Source: CAZPHI01 sp964586425 (GTDB lineage: Bacteria > Bacillota > Clostridia > Lachnospirales > Lachnospiraceae). Taken from it: a DNA stretch of 64,000 nucleotides. The position numbers were made by a program, and so were the translations under genes. How positions within the stretch are numbered: the stretch's first letter is position 1; each line of letters opens with the position of its first letter. Shown here piece by piece: positions 1-9,978 of the stretch. The notes under the pieces were generated by a model, which saw nothing but the letters and a program-made list of their open reading frames with translations, did not search any database and was not told where the DNA came from. The stretch covers positions 92,334-156,333 of the forward strand of contig CAZPHI010000001.1 of assembly GCA_964586425.1 (NCBI GenBank), read 5' to 3'.

Positions 1-60
1 TTCTGCCTGAGCTTTTTTATATAATTCATTAATTCTGTTAATCATATCCTGTGATATCAT
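1..60 (-). CDS. DUF896 (YnzC-type) protein, first 20 codons only
   Basis: The window edge cuts this gene after its first 20 codons. The visible residues begin MISQDMINRINELYKKAQAE, which matches the start of the small DUF896/YnzC family (usually 60-80 residues, often beginning with an 'INRINELxKKxxxEG' helix). A GGGTGA ribosome site lies a few bases upstream of the ATG at position 60. Function of the family is unclear; in Bacillus YnzC is linked to the SOS-response operon. Call rests on the N-terminal match only. Confidence 0.6.
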   Translation of the reverse strand, partial: MISQDMINRINELYKKAQAE

Positions 61-85
61 ATTTTCACCCTTTTCGTCAAATCGT

Positions 86-1342
86 TTAGCACGATAAAAT
101 TGTCATAGAATCTGGACCTGTACTTATCAATCCAGTAAATTTTCCTTTTTCTCTAAACAGAGAATTATCAATATCAGGAAGTTTGTACACGCAGATGTAT
201 GTAGCCTCCTTATGTAGAAACGACTTTGGTACAACCTTCTCCACAATTATAAAATCATTCTTAATTGACTTTACCTTTGCATCACTACCGAATACATACT
301 CCGTCTTTTGATTATTAAGATTAATTAATTTGGTAATATCATCCTTAACTTCCATGTAATACAAAGTATCATTAATGATATATGTTTTAAGTAAATCAAC
401 AACTCTGAATACAGAATTGTTTAATCGTACCTTTGATGCCTTCTTTTCATAGTCATATACTACGATTTCTTCTTTTCTATCCATGAATTCAACACGTGAA
501 TATAAAAGCTTGTCATCCTTTAGCTTCATATATGGGAATGTTCTTACCTTGTCGCTTACATCAATCACATTCATATACACTTCCTTCTTCTGAAGCATAA
601 TATCTGATATAAACTGCTTTACATTAATCAAAGCAATAATTTCCTCTGGTGCGTCAATTTCACTTATATTCTCATATAACGCTTCATTAATTATTGTATG
701 ACCAATCTTAACAAAGCAAACATTACCATCAACAGACAAGAGTCGCTCTATACCATATCTGCTGATACGTTCATCACTTATTGCAATCTCCTTGTTATCT
801 TCAATACTAAAAAGGAAATTATTATATGTTCGTTTTTCTGATGTACTTTTTATAACATCATCCATTCCACCCATGGAATCAGTATACAAGCTTCTTATAT
901 CTTTATTTTGTGTATCTCTGTATTTTTCAATATATTCATATTGGAAGAATAGATAATTATCGTCTAGTATATACACAGCAATACGTGTAAATGCTTCTAA
1001 ATCATCAAACTTTATCTCAAAATTATATACACTGCTGTTATTACCATCCTCAATATGATACCTCATCAGATTGATTCTAACGTACCCATCACTAATACGC
1101 TCGCATGCAGTAAAATAAACAAACCTCTTATTACAAGATACATCGATAATCTTGATTATGTCATATTTCTTAATAGCTGGCATAATTTCAAATCGGCTTT
1201 TCTTATCAATATTCAATAATTCATACTTCTTCCCCATATGCATATCAAGCTTGTACTCAGCATCTGTGATGTTAATAACAAGTTCATCGTTAAGCGGAAC
1301 ACATCTTCCATTATCGGAATTTCTAATTAATTGAATGTTCAC
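86..1342 (-). CDS. Hypothetical protein, 418 residues, no recognised domain
   Basis: I do not recognise this protein. The start is a GTG at 1342, eight bases after a perfect AGGAGG. It has no signal peptide, no membrane segment and no catalytic motif that I can name. The chain is rich in short beta-type segments alternating with charged turns (for example repeated 'YDYEKKASKVRLNNSVFRV'-like stretches), which would fit a beta-propeller-like fold, but that is a guess. It lies between the DUF896 gene and proB, all in one direction. Confidence 0.75.
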   Translation of the reverse strand: MNIQLIRNSDNGRCVPLNDELVINITDAEYKLDMHMGKKYELLNIDKKSRFEIMPAIKKYDIIKIIDVSCNKRFVYFTACERISDGYVRINLMRYHIEDGNNSSVYNFEIKFDDLEAFTRIAVYILDDNYLFFQYEYIEKYRDTQNKDIRSLYTDSMGGMDDVIKSTSEKRTYNNFLFSIEDNKEIAISDERISRYGIERLLSVDGNVCFVKIGHTIINEALYENISEIDAPEEIIALINVKQFISDIMLQKKEVYMNVIDVSDKVRTFPYMKLKDDKLLYSRVEFMDRKEEIVVYDYEKKASKVRLNNSVFRVVDLLKTYIINDTLYYMEVKDDITKLINLNNQKTEYVFGSDAKVKSIKNDFIIVEKVVPKSFLHKEATYICVYKLPDIDNSLFREKGKFTGLISTGPDSMTILSC

Positions 1343-1379
1343 TTAAAAAACCTCCTGCATAATTAAGAATTGATTTTCA

Positions 1380-2231
1380 TTAGTTAATCATATCCATGAG
1401 ATCAAAATCTTCATTCTCATGAGCTAAGAATAATGTTCCAACATTATTACCATTCAAGATATCAGCAATATTGTCAACGTTATCACCATTAGTAATAACC
1501 ATATCCGCACCTGAATCTGTTGCAATTCTGGCAGCAACAATCTTTGCAGCCATTCCTCCTGTTCCAACTCCACTACTTGATGAATTCTTGCCCATGCTGG
1601 CAAGCTTGGAATCAATAATCGGAACCTCTTCAATAAGCTTCGCATCAGGATTAGTATTAGGATCATCTGTATACATTCCATCGATATCTGATAAAAGTAT
1701 AAGCAAATCTGCACCAATAATTGATGCTACAATTGCTGAAAGCCTGTCATTATCTCCGAATGACTGAACCTGTTCAATCTCATATGTAGAAACTGTATCA
1801 TTCTCATTAACAATTGGGATTGCACCTAATTCAAGCAATTCTTTGAAAGTATTCTCAGCATTATATCTGCTTACTGAATTAAGGATTGTATTCTTTGTCA
1901 GTAAAACCTGTGCAGCCACCTGACTATATTCAGCGAATATTTTCTGATATACCATCATTAGCTTAGCCTGACCAACTGCAGCGCATGCCTGCTTAAGCGG
2001 CAGTTCATGAGGTCTGTCTTCAATACCAAGTGAATATCTGCCAACCGCAATAGCTCCAGATGAAACAAGTACTACATCCTTGCCGCTGTTTTTTATATCA
2101 GTTATTATTCTAACCAGCTTTTCAATCTTTGATAGATTAAGACGACCTGTTTCACTATGCATCAATGATGATGAGCCTATTTTAATTACAATTCTCTTTT
2201 TATCTTTTAAGAAATCTCTGTTTTTGCTCAT
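1380..2231 (-). CDS. proB: Glutamate 5-kinase
   Basis: Phosphorylates glutamate to glutamyl-5-phosphate, the first step of proline synthesis, in the cytoplasm. The 283-residue product is a single amino acid kinase domain: the N-terminal 'VIKIGSSSLM' phosphate loop, 'VLVSSGAIAVG', 'VNENDTVS' and 'LLSDIDGMYTDDP' are all family motifs, and 'GTGGMAAKI' is near the C-terminus. There is no C-terminal PUA domain, so this is the short form of ProB. The ATG at 2231 was chosen because GGAG lies 8 bases upstream; the longer reading frame to 2279 has no such site. No proA is adjacent in this window, so regulation with the second enzyme is not visible. Confidence 0.95.
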   Translation of the reverse strand: MSKNRDFLKDKKRIVIKIGSSSLMHSETGRLNLSKIEKLVRIITDIKNSGKDVVLVSSGAIAVGRYSLGIEDRPHELPLKQACAAVGQAKLMMVYQKIFAEYSQVAAQVLLTKNTILNSVSRYNAENTFKELLELGAIPIVNENDTVSTYEIEQVQSFGDNDRLSAIVASIIGADLLILLSDIDGMYTDDPNTNPDAKLIEEVPIIDSKLASMGKNSSSSGVGTGGMAAKIVAARIATDSGADMVITNGDNVDNIADILNGNNVGTLFLAHENEDFDLMDMIN

Positions 2232-2308
2232 TGTATATCTCCAATAATATTCATATAAGTTATTAATTATGTAAAACAATCATATTTTACTATAATTTTT
2301 GTATAATG

Positions 2309-3997
2309 TCACTCTTTTTTATAATTTGCCGCTATTTTTTCAGCTATTTTTATCCCATCAACTGCCGCTGATGTAATTCCACCTGCATAACCAGCTCCCT
2401 CACCACAAGGATATAATCCAGCAATATTACTGCATAGATTCTCATCTCTTTCAATCCTTACAGGACTTGAAGTTCTGCTTTCCACACCCTCTAGAAGCGC
2501 ATCATCCATGCCAAAGCCCGGGATATATCTGTCAAATGCTGGCAAAGCCTCAACTATAGACTCAGATATAAAGGCTGGCAAAACATCTCTTAAGTTAGCC
2601 AGTGTATACTTACCTTTTACACATGGCGTAAGCTTCCCAAGCTCTGTTGTTCTTTTATTATTGATAAAATCAATTGAACGCTGTAATGGCACATTACCAT
2701 TGCCTTCATTGTAGGCCTTACTCTCCATATCTCTTTGAAATTCAATACCAGCAAGCACATTATAATCATCTCTGTTATAATCCATACTCGATTTATCTTC
2801 TAATAATCTTTGCTTAACCTGTTCTTTATAATTAATATAATCATCGGGTGTAATTGTAACAACAAGTGCTGAATTAGCATTATTGCCATCCCTTTTGCTG
2901 TAGCTCATTCCATTAACAGCAAGTCTGCCTTCTTCCGATGAAGCATTAACAACATATCCACCAGGACACATGCAGAAAGAATACACTCCTCTACCATTAC
3001 TTGTCTGATAAGTAACCTTGTAATCAGCAGTTGGAAGCTTATATTCTGTATTGCCATAGGCGTGTTCATTAATAATGGACTGCGGATGCTCAATTCTAAG
3101 ACCTACGGCAAATGCTTTCGCACTCATCAAGACTTTGTTCTTATATAGCATATAGAAGGTATCTCTGGCACTGTGACCTACACATAGAATAACATTACTA
3201 CATTCCATATGTTCACATGAATTGATTTCAAGTCCTGTAATTGCAGTATTCCTCACCTCAATATCTGTAACCTGTGAATTAAAATTAATCTCTCCACCAA
3301 GCTTAATTATTTCATTACGAATATTCTTTACAATAGTTTTTAACACATCGGTTCCAATATGTGGCTTATTAATATATAATATGGAGTCATCTGCGCCATA
3401 ATTAACGAATGTTTTAAGTACTTCCCTTATTCTTCCTGTTGGGTCCTTAATAACTGTATTAAGCTTACCATCAGAGAATGTTCCAGCTCCGCCTTCACCA
3501 AACTGTACATTTGATGAAGTATTCAATTTACCGTCATTCCAAAAATCATGCACAGTTTTTTCTCTTGAATCAACATCCTCGCCTCTTTCTAATACAATAG
3601 GGCAAAGTCCTGCCCTCGCAAGAAAAAGAGCAGCAAACATTCCTGCCGGACCAAATCCAATAATTACAGGTCTTCCTGTTTCATTACGTATTTCAAGCTC
3701 GTTTGATTTATAAGGAAAACAATAGTCGTTGCGCTTAGTTAACATAATATTATTATCGTGAACCTTATTTACGATTTTTTCTTCATTATAATCGCCTTTT
3801 AATGTAACATCTACAGAATACACCATATATATATCCGGTTTATGTCTTGCATCAATAGATTGCTTAACAATATTATATGTAAAAGAAGCATTTTCCTTAT
3901 TAAGCCTTAGCTTTTTACTGATTGTTTTCTTCAAATCAAGTTCATTATGATCTACCTTAAGTTTTATCTGATTAATTCTTATCAAAACAGCCTCCAT
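2309..3997 (-). CDS. FAD-dependent dehydrogenase (COG2509 type)
   Basis: Predicted flavoprotein of about 560 residues. Residues 1-95 form an N-terminal domain typical of the COG2509 family; the FAD-binding Rossmann fold follows with 'VIIGFGPAGMFAALFLARAG' around residues 111-130, then 'FGEGGAGTFSDGKL', and a C-terminal 'GLYPCGEGAGYAGGITSAAVDGI' that closes over the flavin. Substrate is unknown. The ATG at 3997 overlaps the end of the upstream flavoprotein gene by 26 bases; an in-frame TTG at 3985 sits 5 bases after GGAGG and may be the real start. Together with the next gene upstream it forms a two-flavoprotein operon. Confidence 0.85.
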   Translation of the reverse strand: MEAVLIRINQIKLKVDHNELDLKKTISKKLRLNKENASFTYNIVKQSIDARHKPDIYMVYSVDVTLKGDYNEEKIVNKVHDNNIMLTKRNDYCFPYKSNELEIRNETGRPVIIGFGPAGMFAALFLARAGLCPIVLERGEDVDSREKTVHDFWNDGKLNTSSNVQFGEGGAGTFSDGKLNTVIKDPTGRIREVLKTFVNYGADDSILYINKPHIGTDVLKTIVKNIRNEIIKLGGEINFNSQVTDIEVRNTAITGLEINSCEHMECSNVILCVGHSARDTFYMLYKNKVLMSAKAFAVGLRIEHPQSIINEHAYGNTEYKLPTADYKVTYQTSNGRGVYSFCMCPGGYVVNASSEEGRLAVNGMSYSKRDGNNANSALVVTITPDDYINYKEQVKQRLLEDKSSMDYNRDDYNVLAGIEFQRDMESKAYNEGNGNVPLQRSIDFINNKRTTELGKLTPCVKGKYTLANLRDVLPAFISESIVEALPAFDRYIPGFGMDDALLEGVESRTSSPVRIERDENLCSNIAGLYPCGEGAGYAGGITSAAVDGIKIAEKIAANYKKE

Positions 3998-5201
3998 TAT
4001 CTATTATGCTTCTTGCTGCAGCAACTGCCGAACTCCAGGCCCACTGCAGATTATAGCCTCCGCATATACCATCCACATCAACTACTTCTCCAATTGCATA
4101 GACATTCTTTCTCTTATATAATTCCAATGTGTTCGGATTCAATTCATCAATAGCAACGCCTCCGCTGCATACCTGACAATTATCATATCCATTATATCCA
4201 GTAAGTACAAATTCCATACCTTTGATAGTTGCGACAATCCTTTGAATATCCTTATTGTCCCATTCTGCAACGGCTATTTTGTCTAAAGATGACATTCCAA
4301 GCACAGCCGATGCAAGCTTTTTATTAATTAGTCCATTAAGAATGCTTTCTCCACTCTTATAAGGCATACTATGTACATAATCACTTATAATTGTATTCAA
4401 TTCATCCTCATTATACTCCGGCATAATGTCTATGATCGCTTTGGTTTTACTATGATTATATATTCCATTAACTGCATCATGACTAACCTGGAACACAGGA
4501 ATACCAGAAATCCCATAATCAGTAAATTGAATTTCCCCACGATTTTTTGCCACTTCAATATTATTAATATGTATTCTTACTTCACCATCACATCTAACAC
4601 CGGCCATAACCTTGCATAATTTATTATTAGAACGCAGTCCGCATAACGCTGGAAGTGGTTCTACAATTCTAACTCCAAGTCCCTTAACCAAATCATATCC
4701 ACTTCCATCAGAGCCAGACTTTGGGCTTGCCTTAGAACCTGTTGCAATCACGATCGACTTTGCATCAAAATCAATCCCCTGGCAATGAACCACATTATTA
4801 TCATCTATTGATAATACCGTTGTATTCGCTTTGATTTTAACCTTATACTCTTGTGCAGCTGCTTTAAGTGCATCAAGAATGGTTGAGGCCTGCTCACTTG
4901 CCGGATATATATAACCATTCTTGTCCTTTGTTCTTACCCCTAATGTATTAAACATCTCTATAACATCCATATTGTCAAATGCTTTAATTATCCCAAACGC
5001 AAAGTCTCTGCTTGAAGTATTGTAGCATTCTTTTGAAAGTTTCATATTGGTAATATTACACTTTCCATTACCTGTTTGAAGTATTTTCTTACCAATACGG
5101 TCAGTGTGTTCAATTACAGCAACATCAAGCCCTTTTCGAGCCATTGTTATGGCTGCAGTCAGTCCGGCCGCTCCGCCTCCAATCACTATTGAATCGTACA
5201 T
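3972..5201 (-). CDS. HI0933/BaiN-family flavoprotein
   Basis: NAD(P)/FAD-dependent oxidoreductase of the HI0933 (YhiN/BaiN) family, 409 residues. The N-terminal 'IVIGGGAAGLTAAITMARKG' dinucleotide-binding loop, 'GRIGKKIL..GNGKCNITN'-type signature (here DRIGKKILQTGNGKCNITN), a mid-chain 'VIATGSKASPKSGSDGSGY' and the C-terminal 'GEVVDVDGICGGYNLQWAWSSG'-type closing motif identify it. Family members have been linked to bile acid 7-dehydroxylation intermediates in some Clostridia, but most have no proven substrate. AGGAG precedes the ATG. Its last 26 bases overlap the following flavoprotein gene, indicating cotranscription. Confidence 0.88.
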   Translation of the reverse strand: MYDSIVIGGGAAGLTAAITMARKGLDVAVIEHTDRIGKKILQTGNGKCNITNMKLSKECYNTSSRDFAFGIIKAFDNMDVIEMFNTLGVRTKDKNGYIYPASEQASTILDALKAAAQEYKVKIKANTTVLSIDDNNVVHCQGIDFDAKSIVIATGSKASPKSGSDGSGYDLVKGLGVRIVEPLPALCGLRSNNKLCKVMAGVRCDGEVRIHINNIEVAKNRGEIQFTDYGISGIPVFQVSHDAVNGIYNHSKTKAIIDIMPEYNEDELNTIISDYVHSMPYKSGESILNGLINKKLASAVLGMSSLDKIAVAEWDNKDIQRIVATIKGMEFVLTGYNGYDNCQVCSGGVAIDELNPNTLELYKRKNVYAIGEVVDVDGICGGYNLQWAWSSAVAAARSIIDNGGCFDKN

Positions 5202-5225
5202 GTCTATTCTCCTAATATTATAAAT

Positions 5226-5825
5226 TCAGCTTGTATATGTCTGCAAAAATTCATACAACAAATCAACACCATCAAGCCTTAATCCGTTAATTATCTGTGT
5301 TTGTACGGATTCTGGCAAATCTTTTAACAATATATCCGTATTATCATATAAAGTCTTCTTGTCCTCAAGATAGATACTTAATTTTCCATCATAAGCCATA
5401 ATATAATATACCTTTGGTAATGTCTTCGAACTATATGTTTTACGGACAACAATCTCATTTTTGTTAAATGACATCAAATTATATGACTTTAATCCTTTTG
5501 CCTTATCAGCAGCACTTGGAGACAAGTTGTATTTTTTAATATAATCTATAAGATTATAACGGTTCATACCCACAAATTCAATGGGAATGTTCTTAACTTC
5601 TGAAGTCTTCTTCTTTGTATCCTGATCATAACATTCCAAAACATATTTTGTAACTCCAGTTATTACAGGTTCCTGATTCGAATCAACTGGAATAGTAACT
5701 TTGGTACTGCTTTCGCTATCTGTACTCTTATTCATGCCTGAATTAAAAATTGTAAAATAATATGACCCCATATATACCAGCACTAAAGCTGTAATACATA
5801 AGCAGATAATAGAAAGTTTTTTCAT
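5226..5825 (-). CDS. Secreted/anchored BofC-like protein
   Basis: A 199-residue protein with an N-terminal membrane segment (about residues 5-27) followed by a low-complexity Ser/Thr linker and two small domains. The C-terminal part (YYIMAYDGKLSIY..., then 'LPESVQTQIINGLRLDGVDLLYEFLQTYTS') resembles the C-terminal domain of BofC, the forespore protein that controls SpoIVB signalling. The likeness is by eye and weak in the N-terminal half. The ATG at 5825 follows AGAGG by 5 bases; the upstream in-frame GTG does not. If it is BofC-like it belongs with the other sporulation-type genes of the window, several of which are damaged. Confidence 0.6.
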   Translation of the reverse strand: MKKLSIICLCITALVLVYMGSYYFTIFNSGMNKSTDSESSTKVTIPVDSNQEPVITGVTKYVLECYDQDTKKKTSEVKNIPIEFVGMNRYNLIDYIKKYNLSPSAADKAKGLKSYNLMSFNKNEIVVRKTYSSKTLPKVYYIMAYDGKLSIYLEDKKTLYDNTDILLKDLPESVQTQIINGLRLDGVDLLYEFLQTYTS

Positions 5826-5894
5826 ACACACCTCTTCAACATCAATGTAATCATTTATTTCTATTATCTGCTTTTATTTGAAATCTATACCATA

Positions 5895-7403
5895 TTACAA
5901 TGGAATATTCCCATGTTTTTTTTGAATTGATATCTTTCTGCTTCTTGTCCTTCCTAGAAGTTCTCTAATATCAACAAGTATTCTTCTCCTTGTATCCTCA
6001 GGCTTAATAATATCATCAATAAATCCACGCTGTCTTGCAATGCCAATTCCCATAGAAGTCTTTTTATACTCTTCTAATTTTGCATTAAAATAATCAGCTC
6101 GTTTTGTTTCATCAGTAAATGCGTTAAGTTCCTTACCATATATAATCTCACAAGCACCCTCTGCGCCCATTACAGCCACTTGGGCATCTGGCCATGCATA
6201 TACCCTGTCAGCCTTAAGATGCTTACTGTTCATCGCTACATAAGCTCCTCCATATGCTTTTCTTACAATTATATTAATTCTTGGTGTTGTAGCTTCTGAA
6301 TATGCATATAGAATCTTAGCTCCATGCCTTATAATACCCTTGTATTCTTCAGTAACGCTAGGCATAAATCCTGGTGTATCGGTAAATGATACAATAGGAA
6401 TATTATATTCATCACAATATCTTATAAAACGTGCAGCTTTATCACTTGCATCACAATCAAGTACTCCTGCCCTGTACTTAGGCTGATTAGCAACAATTCC
6501 TACTGTTATCTCCGCAACCTTACCAAAACCTGTAATTATATTCTTAGCATATTGGGCATAGACATCAATATATGAATTATCATCAAGCACTGTTCTAACA
6601 ATATCTTTCATATTATATACTTTGTTATCTTCCTTTGGAAGAATTGTATTCAACAAACTCTGATCTTTGTCATTACCCGATGTAATCCATGGAAATTCAA
6701 AGTTGCCTAATTTTCTCTTTGCATAACAATGCGGTATTGTATCAAGCAAATCCCTAACCTTACTATAACAGTCAAGTTCTGATGAACATCGAAAATGCGC
6801 AGCTCCACTATTCTGAGCATGTACAACAGAGCCACCTAATTCTTCTGCACTGATGGATTTTCCTGTTACCTTCTTAATAACCTTAGGGCCAGTTAAAAAC
6901 ATTTTCCCAATATTGTCAATTATGAATGTAAAATCCATAATTGCAGGAGAATACACTGCGCCTCCGGCACATGGTCCCGCAATAATTGCAATCTGAGGAA
7001 TATAGCCAGAAGCCATTGTATTATAATAGAACACTTCACCATAGCCAGCCATAGCATCTATTCCATCTTGAATTCTTGCTCCACCGGAATCACTGATTCC
7101 TATAACCGGACACTTATTTCTAATTGCATCCTCTATTGTTCTTGCTATCTTAAAACCCTGATTCCATCCAATAGTGCCACCCATTATCGTAAAATCCTGA
7201 GAATAGATATATACACGTTTACCATGAATTTGGCCATATCCTGTAATAACACCATCAAAGATATGACTGCCTGCGGCTCCCATTGTTGATGATTCATATG
7301 TCTCTACAAAACTATCTTTATCCATAATCATATGAACTCTCTCAATTGCATGCAGTTTGCCTTTTCTATGCTGTTTATCTATATCATACTGTTCAAGATT
7401 CAT
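5895..7403 (-). CDS. Acyl-CoA carboxylase, carboxyltransferase subunit
   Basis: Carboxyltransferase of the MmdA/PccB type, 502 residues, which moves a carboxyl group between biotin and an acyl-CoA (propionyl/methylmalonyl or acetyl). Two crotonase-like halves are visible: the N-half with 'GGTIGWNQGFKIARTIEDAI', 'DSGGARIQDG', 'AGPCAGGAVYSPAIMDF'; the C-half with 'PIVSFTDTPGFMPS', 'KILYAYSEATTPRINIIVRKAYGGAYVAMNSK' and 'VMGAEGACEI'. The start at 7403 is 8 bases after GGAG. No biotin carrier, biotin carboxylase or sodium-pump decarboxylase subunits are adjacent, so the acceptor and the direction of the reaction cannot be told from context. Confidence 0.9.
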   Translation of the reverse strand: MNLEQYDIDKQHRKGKLHAIERVHMIMDKDSFVETYESSTMGAAGSHIFDGVITGYGQIHGKRVYIYSQDFTIMGGTIGWNQGFKIARTIEDAIRNKCPVIGISDSGGARIQDGIDAMAGYGEVFYYNTMASGYIPQIAIIAGPCAGGAVYSPAIMDFTFIIDNIGKMFLTGPKVIKKVTGKSISAEELGGSVVHAQNSGAAHFRCSSELDCYSKVRDLLDTIPHCYAKRKLGNFEFPWITSGNDKDQSLLNTILPKEDNKVYNMKDIVRTVLDDNSYIDVYAQYAKNIITGFGKVAEITVGIVANQPKYRAGVLDCDASDKAARFIRYCDEYNIPIVSFTDTPGFMPSVTEEYKGIIRHGAKILYAYSEATTPRINIIVRKAYGGAYVAMNSKHLKADRVYAWPDAQVAVMGAEGACEIIYGKELNAFTDETKRADYFNAKLEEYKKTSMGIGIARQRGFIDDIIKPEDTRRRILVDIRELLGRTRSRKISIQKKHGNIPL

Positions 7404-7415
7404 ATGCAAGACTCC

Positions 7416-8810
7416 TTATTTTTGTAATTGTAACAATACATCTTCTTTTGTAATCATTCTCAAATCATTCTCATTAGGATTATCTATCCCAACTATTCTT
7501 GATGCCTGATTATTAACACATCTCTCAAAGAAGTTACGAACCTCTCTGGCATTAGCAAAATTCTTGTTTTCTTTTGCTTTGTCAAAATGCTGTTTTGCAA
7601 TCTCCTTAGCATCTTCCGAGAACTCATAATCTTGTTTTGTACTCATTGATACAAGAATATCCATTAATTCATCCGAAGAATAATTCTCAAAGAATATGTA
7701 CTTATTGAATCTTGAACGAAGTCCAGGATTAGAATCAAGAAATTCTTCCATCAAATCAGTATAACCGGCAACAATAACAATCAAATTATCCCTATTATCT
7801 TCCATCGCCTTAAGAATTGTATCAATTGCTTCCTGTCCAAAATCTCCCTCTTTACGTCCAGCAACAAGAGAATACGCCTCATCAATAAAAAGGACGCCGC
7901 CCTTGGCACTTTCGATTACTTCAGCAGTCTTAATTGCTGTTTGTCCAACAAATCCACTTACCAGTCCAGAACGGTCAACCTCAACAAAATGCCCACTTTC
8001 AAGAATTCCAAGTGAGCGATAAACTCTTGCTAATAGACGTGCAACTGTTGTTTTACCAGTACCTGGATTACCAGAGAATACAAGATGTTTTGAAACACTT
8101 GGGAATTTCATACCCTTCTGTTCACGTATTTTTTGAACCTTCAAGAAATTAATTAATCCATTAACATCTTCCTTAACACTCTTTAATCCAACTAAAGAAT
8201 TCAATTCTGTAAGAATTACATCAAGTGGTTCCGGTGGTTCTGATTCCTGCATAAGACTTCTCTTTAATTCATCCTCACTAGAATACATATCAGCTGATGC
8301 AGAGGCAACAATTCCATATTCATGAAGGTATTCATCAAGCATAACATTGTATATACTGAGGAAATGTATCTCTCTGTCATTAAGGTCATCATCGCAAGCA
8401 ACATATGCCTGACCAAGACACTTGTATAATGCAGTAAGCTTTTCTGTACGTTTATTCTTTTTATTAATACCTGCAGCCATCTCCTTAGCATCAGCTAGTA
8501 CAAAGTACTTAAAAGCCATTGGGACCTGATTGCCATATATAGATGGGATGAGATTATAATCACATCTAAGATTAGCCATCTTATCGCTATCCATCTTTAT
8601 TCCAAGATACTTTTGTATAAATTCAGCCTCTTTTTCATCGATTGTAGTAAAAGCACTGCTTATGTATCCAAGGTATCTAAGTAAATCATTCTTCAAGACA
8701 TTCCTTAATGCTGTAAATAAACGATCTTTTACAATTCCACTGCGTTCTATATCATCACATAAATCATAGCATTCCAAAATCGCTTTATCTAAGTTTAACT
8801 CTTTTGCCAT
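7416..8810 (-). CDS. AAA ATPase of the SpoVK/CbxX family
   Basis: CbxX/CfxQ-type AAA+ ATPase, 464 residues. Residues 1-190 are a helical N-terminal region of unknown role, perhaps TerB-like. The AAA module follows: Walker A GNPGTGKT at 247-254, Walker B VLFIDE at about 306-311, and a sensor region 'NPGLRSRFNKYIFFENYSSDEL'. SpoVK in Bacillus acts in spore maturation and CbxX remodels Rubisco; related ATPases occur in many non-sporulating bacteria, so the sporulation role is not certain. It is separated from the carboxyltransferase by only 12 bases and from the patatin gene by 24 bases, so the three are probably one operon. Confidence 0.85.
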   Translation of the reverse strand: MAKELNLDKAILECYDLCDDIERSGIVKDRLFTALRNVLKNDLLRYLGYISSAFTTIDEKEAEFIQKYLGIKMDSDKMANLRCDYNLIPSIYGNQVPMAFKYFVLADAKEMAAGINKKNKRTEKLTALYKCLGQAYVACDDDLNDREIHFLSIYNVMLDEYLHEYGIVASASADMYSSEDELKRSLMQESEPPEPLDVILTELNSLVGLKSVKEDVNGLINFLKVQKIREQKGMKFPSVSKHLVFSGNPGTGKTTVARLLARVYRSLGILESGHFVEVDRSGLVSGFVGQTAIKTAEVIESAKGGVLFIDEAYSLVAGRKEGDFGQEAIDTILKAMEDNRDNLIVIVAGYTDLMEEFLDSNPGLRSRFNKYIFFENYSSDELMDILVSMSTKQDYEFSEDAKEIAKQHFDKAKENKNFANAREVRNFFERCVNNQASRIVGIDNPNENDLRMITKEDVLLQLQK

Positions 8811-8834
8811 CTTTTATGATTCTCCATTCATCTG

Positions 8835-9752
8835 TTATTGATACTTATTAATTATATCATATAATTTTGACATATTGTCATTAACATTATTAGATAATGT
8901 CTGCTGTCTATATTCAAACATAATCTGTTTGTAATCTGTTTCCTCTTGAATTCGTATTACCTCTTTAAGGTCATCTGTCATAATACCATTATTATAATTA
9001 GCAATCGTTCTTTTACCATCAAGATATCCGCATCGCATTCTGATTGCTGCCCCTTTTGCAGAAAAATCAAGTGTTCCATCCAATAATTCACCAAGGCTCT
9101 TCATTGGTTTAATTAAGATGATTTTAGCACCAGGATACAAAGATGTATCAATCTTAGTTTCAGGTGATAATCCAACACAGATGAATTGATCAATTCCAAG
9201 ATCGTATAATGGTTTGATTGGCATATTATCAGTTAAACCACCATCACGATACACATAATTGCCTATTTTAACCGGCTCGTATATATAAGGCATTGCTGAT
9301 GAAGCTAATAGTACTTTGGTAATTAGTTCATTATCCATATTATTCAATTCCATATATGTCTTCTGTCCTGCCCCATCTCCGTTCTCATCATATCTTGATA
9401 CACTTGCATATATAGGATATGAAAGTGAGCGTATCTTCTCAAAATCCACATATTGTGAAATTATATCAATCAAGCCCTGTCTGGTGAATAGCCCCTCTTT
9501 AAAATCAATCATACTTAATTCAGTATCCAGAAACTGTTCATTAGAGATATTGTTCCATATATATTCTGACATTGACAAATCATTCTGACTATATAGTACT
9601 GCATTCAGACTTCCCACACTCGCACCAGATACACCTGCAATATCAATATCAGATAATAATTCTTTTATTGCTTTGAACACACCTATTTGAAATGCGCCTT
9701 TTCCTCCGCCTCCGCCTAAGACTAATCCCCATCTACCACTAAAATCACTCAT
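8835..9752 (-). CDS. Patatin-like phospholipase
   Basis: RssA/YchK-type patatin of 305 residues, a Ser-Asp dyad lipid acyl hydrolase of the cytoplasm. The glycine-rich oxyanion loop LGGGGGKGAFQ is at residues 12-22, the nucleophile serine 45 lies in GASVG (family pattern GxSxG), and the catalytic aspartate is D170 in DGG. The start at 9752 was chosen because GAGG lies 6 bases upstream; an ATG 12 bases further out overlaps that site. No membrane segment or signal peptide is present. Natural substrate unknown. Confidence 0.88.
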   Translation of the reverse strand: MSDFSGRWGLVLGGGGGKGAFQIGVFKAIKELLSDIDIAGVSGASVGSLNAVLYSQNDLSMSEYIWNNISNEQFLDTELSMIDFKEGLFTRQGLIDIISQYVDFEKIRSLSYPIYASVSRYDENGDGAGQKTYMELNNMDNELITKVLLASSAMPYIYEPVKIGNYVYRDGGLTDNMPIKPLYDLGIDQFICVGLSPETKIDTSLYPGAKIILIKPMKSLGELLDGTLDFSAKGAAIRMRCGYLDGKRTIANYNNGIMTDDLKEVIRIQEETDYKQIMFEYRQQTLSNNVNDNMSKLYDIINKYQ

Positions 9753-9906
9753 ATTCAACCTCATTTCTTACAATACTGCAATCTGTAAACAGCATTTACT
9801 ATAAAAGTATACCATATTATTGCTATATTTACATCAGTAATATCGAATTTTAACCTTCTTAATTACGCATTTTTTACACTTTTAATTATTCTTCAATTTC
9901 ACTGTC

Positions 9907-9935
9907 TTGTCACCTGTCAATTTATATGCTACAAT
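9907..9935 (+). promoter_or_regulatory. Sigma-A type promoter of niaR
   Basis: TTGTCA (9907-9912), 17-base spacer, TACAAT (9930-9935). This lies 44 bases before the niaR start codon. The region is also the divergent upstream region of the patatin operon. No obvious long NiaR operator palindrome was recognised by eye. Confidence 0.7.
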
Positions 9936-9978
9936 AATTTGAATAATTCAAAAAACATGTAGAAAGGAATACTATAAT

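Noticed and set aside
9765..9906. Riboswitch upstream of the patatin operon
   Set aside because: AT-rich region without conserved core motifs or stable stems by eye.
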